From contig NZ_JADEXE010000017.1 of the NCBI RefSeq assembly GCF_015207265.1, positions 1 to 45,018 on the forward strand: 45,018 nucleotides of DNA, given 5' to 3'. Below are positions 43,409 through 45,018 of the stretch, piece by piece. A program made the translations under genes and the position numbers. Each line of letters opens with the position of its first letter. Position 1 is the stretch's first letter. The notes beneath the pieces are model-generated. The model ran no database searches and was not told where the DNA came from. It saw only the letters and a list, made by a program, of their open reading frames with translations. Source of the stretch: Nodosilinea sp. LEGE 07298 (GTDB lineage: Bacteria > Cyanobacteriota > Cyanobacteriia > Phormidesmidales > Phormidesmidaceae).

Positions 43409-45018
43409 TTACTCGTCACTACCATCATGGTCATCGCCATCAGCAGCGGAAGATCGACGGCGACGGCGACGGCGCACATTACTCGTAGCTTCGACCTCTG
43501 GCTCAGGGTTCACTACATCTGGGCTGGGGTTGGCACTGGCTGAGGTTTCAACGACTGGCTCTGGAATACCTGCGATCGCCTCTGGCAAAGCAGCATTGGG
43601 GTCAATTGTGTCGGCTTCCTCGGCCTTAGCGCGGGCTGCCCGGGTACGCACCGTACGACTGGGAGATGGTTTAGATAACGAAGATGCAGGTTCTGCGATC
43701 GCAAGTGCAGGTACCTCTGCTGGAGCCGTCGCAGAATCCCTCGCTAGGGTTTCCTCAGAAGACGAGACCGTTTCTGGTGGTGCTTGGCCAGGCAGCACCA
43801 CAGACACCACCACATTGCGGGGGTCAGATACCTCTTGGGTGGACAGCACCATTGGCGAAATCCCCATCATGGCGTAGATACGCTGCTCATCGGGGGTCAT
43901 TTCTACGGTCACAACCTGAGGTGTGGTCGTAGACTTACGGTTCCGGGACGAATCGCTTGGTGCATCGTTTCGGCTCCCAGTCCGCCCTCTGCCGCGAGGT
44001 AGTGCCTTATCTTCCTCAGACTTACCGGTTAGCACCGGTGGTACCGACTCAGCAAGCTCCTTTTCCTCAATACCAGGCCCTGGCCCTGGCCCTGAATCTT
44101 TAGCTATGGGTGCTTCTCTACCATTGCCCCGAGTAGTAGGTAAGGGATCGCGGCGGCGGCGACGACGATTGTTGCCTCGCCCTGAACGGTCTTGGTAACT
44201 GGGGTGGTTGACTAGATCTAGCTCCTGCAGGTCGGAGCGGCCCTCCAGACTATCTGTATTTCCTAAAGCTGTATTGTTTGCTAAAGGTGGTGCCAGTTGA
44301 GGCGCAGCAGCACCTCCAGAAATCAACGCTCGCGGCACGTCTTGTCCACCATCGGCTGGGGTCTCGCCGGGCAAGTGAACCAGGTGACCTAGCCCGCCGC
44401 AGGTAGGGCAGGGGCGGCCAAACAATTCATAAATATTTTGGCCCTGACGCTTGCGAGTCAGCTCTACCAGTCCTAACTCGGACAGCTGCGAAATTTGAGG
44501 TCGGGCTTTATCAGAGCGTAGAGCTTTATTGAAATGCTCTAGCACCTGCAGCTTATCGCGCCGCGAGTCCATATCAATGAAGTCGACCACGATCACCCCG
44601 GCAATGTTGCGCAGACGCAGCTGCCGAGCAATTTCGGTAGCCGCTTCGCAGTTGGTCCACAGCACCGTTTCACGGGCAGTGGCCGAGCGCGTAAAGGAGC
44701 CAGAGTTAACGTCAATAACCGTTAGCGCCTCAGTGCGCTCGATGATAATATAGCCACCAGAAGGCAGATCTACCCTGGGCTTAAGGGCCTCACGAATGGC
44801 CGCATTAACCCGAAAATATTCCAAAATGGGAATGCGTTCGCGGTGGTGGTCGATTAGCACCCCGGTAGGCACTTGGCCATCGCTCCAGTTAGACAGGTGC
44901 TGCTTCACCCGTTTCATGCCGGTACTAGAATCAGTCACAATGCGGTTAACATCGGCATTGTAGGCGTCACGCAGCACCCGCTGAATAAAGTCGTCATCGC
45001 GGTTGAGCAGGGCGGGGG
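43409..45018 (-). CDS. rne: ribonuclease E/G, C-terminal part (cut by window edge)
   Basis: This is the 3' part (about 536 residues) of RNase E, the main endonuclease for mRNA decay and RNA processing. The frame is still open at the end of the window, so the apparent start at 44977 is not real. Visible parts include the catalytic region (VIVVDFIDMDSRRDKLQVL, with the metal-binding Asp residues), the zinc-link motif CPTCGGLG, and a long, low-complexity, probably disordered tail with a GPGPGP repeat. The extreme C-terminus contains VRRRRRRRSSAADGDD, matching the arginine-rich nonapeptide by which cyanobacterial RNase E binds polynucleotide phosphorylase. Expression is probably self-controlled through the 5' UTR, which lies outside the window. 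rnhB follows. Confidence 0.94.
   Translation of the reverse strand, partial: PALLNRDDDFIQRVLRDAYNADVNRIVTDSSTGMKRVKQHLSNWSDGQVPTGVLIDHHRERIPILEYFRVNAAIREALKPRVDLPSGGYIIIERTEALTVIDVNSGSFTRSATARETVLWTNCEAATEIARQLRLRNIAGVIVVDFIDMDSRRDKLQVLEHFNKALRSDKARPQISQLSELGLVELTRKRQGQNIYELFGRPCPTCGGLGHLVHLPGETPADGGQDVPRALISGGAAAPQLAPPLANNTALGNTDSLEGRSDLQELDLVNHPSYQDRSGRGNNRRRRRRDPLPTTRGNGREAPIAKDSGPGPGPGIEEKELAESVPPVLTGKSEEDKALPRGRGRTGSRNDAPSDSSRNRKSTTTPQVVTVEMTPDEQRIYAMMGISPMVLSTQEVSDPRNVVVSVVLPGQAPPETVSSSEETLARDSATAPAEVPALAIAEPASSLSKPSPSRTVRTRAARAKAEEADTIDPNAALPEAIAGIPEPVVETSASANPSPDVVNPEPEVEATSNVRRRRRRRSSAADGDDHDGSDE

Noticed and set aside
1-45018. CRISPR array or defence island
   Set aside because: No regularly spaced repeats and no cas, restriction or toxin-antitoxin genes were seen.

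Overview
The window comes from a cyanobacterial chromosome. The evidence is a ferredoxin-dependent glutamate synthase with the ferredoxin loop, the PSII repair protein Psb32, a DesB-type omega-3 desaturase, an RNase E ending in the cyanobacterial oligo-arginine tail, several small cyanobacteria-only families (DUF3143, an Npun_R1517-like protein, a small basic protein), and many GCGATCGC (HIP1) octamers. The G+C-rich codon use and gene set suggest a Leptolyngbya/Nodosilinea-like filamentous lineage, but this is an inference.

Layout. 1-8.5 kb: the 3' part of a DUF697 GTPase, a 1508-residue CBS-GAF-PAS-GGDEF-EAL protein, pyruvate kinase, and a small membrane-anchored helical protein. A perfect 34-bp palindrome lies between the c-di-GMP gene and pyk. 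8.9-16.5 kb: a DAG-kinase-like enzyme divergent from surE, a minus-strand cluster of two GT2 glycosyltransferases and a WcaF-like acetyltransferase (surface polysaccharide), desB, and a cytoplasmic alpha-amylase. 17.2-22.2 kb: a small Npun_R1517-like protein, psb32, a NodB deacetylase fused to a phosphodiester-glycosidase (NAGPA) domain, pheA, and a stand-alone LON substrate-binding-domain protein. 22.3-27.3 kb: the str operon (rpsL-rpsG-fusA-tuf) with rpsJ, all on the minus strand, with an intrinsic terminator between tuf and rpsJ. 27.4-30.5 kb: an IscA/HesB protein, a mannose-isomerase-type cupin and a second NAGPA-domain protein. 31-35.7 kb: glsF. 36-39.3 kb: a small basic protein, a renalase-like FAD oxidoreductase, a YaaW-family protein, a membrane-anchored J-domain protein and DUF3143. 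39.3-42 kb: the only accessory-looking stretch, with a decayed transposase fragment, a membrane protein carrying a GGEEISWGQR motif, tRNA-Leu(UAG), a strongly folded candidate structured RNA, and an 18-bp inverted repeat. 42-45 kb: a stand-alone sensor-domain protein, rnhB, and the 3' part of rne.

Most of the window is ordinary housekeeping sequence. The observations most worth following up are the candidate structured RNA at about 41221-41490, the 34-bp palindrome before pyk, the two independent NAGPA-domain exoproteins (one fused to a deacetylase), and the transposase remnant. No CRISPR array, toxin-antitoxin pair, phage module or recognisable defence system was found.
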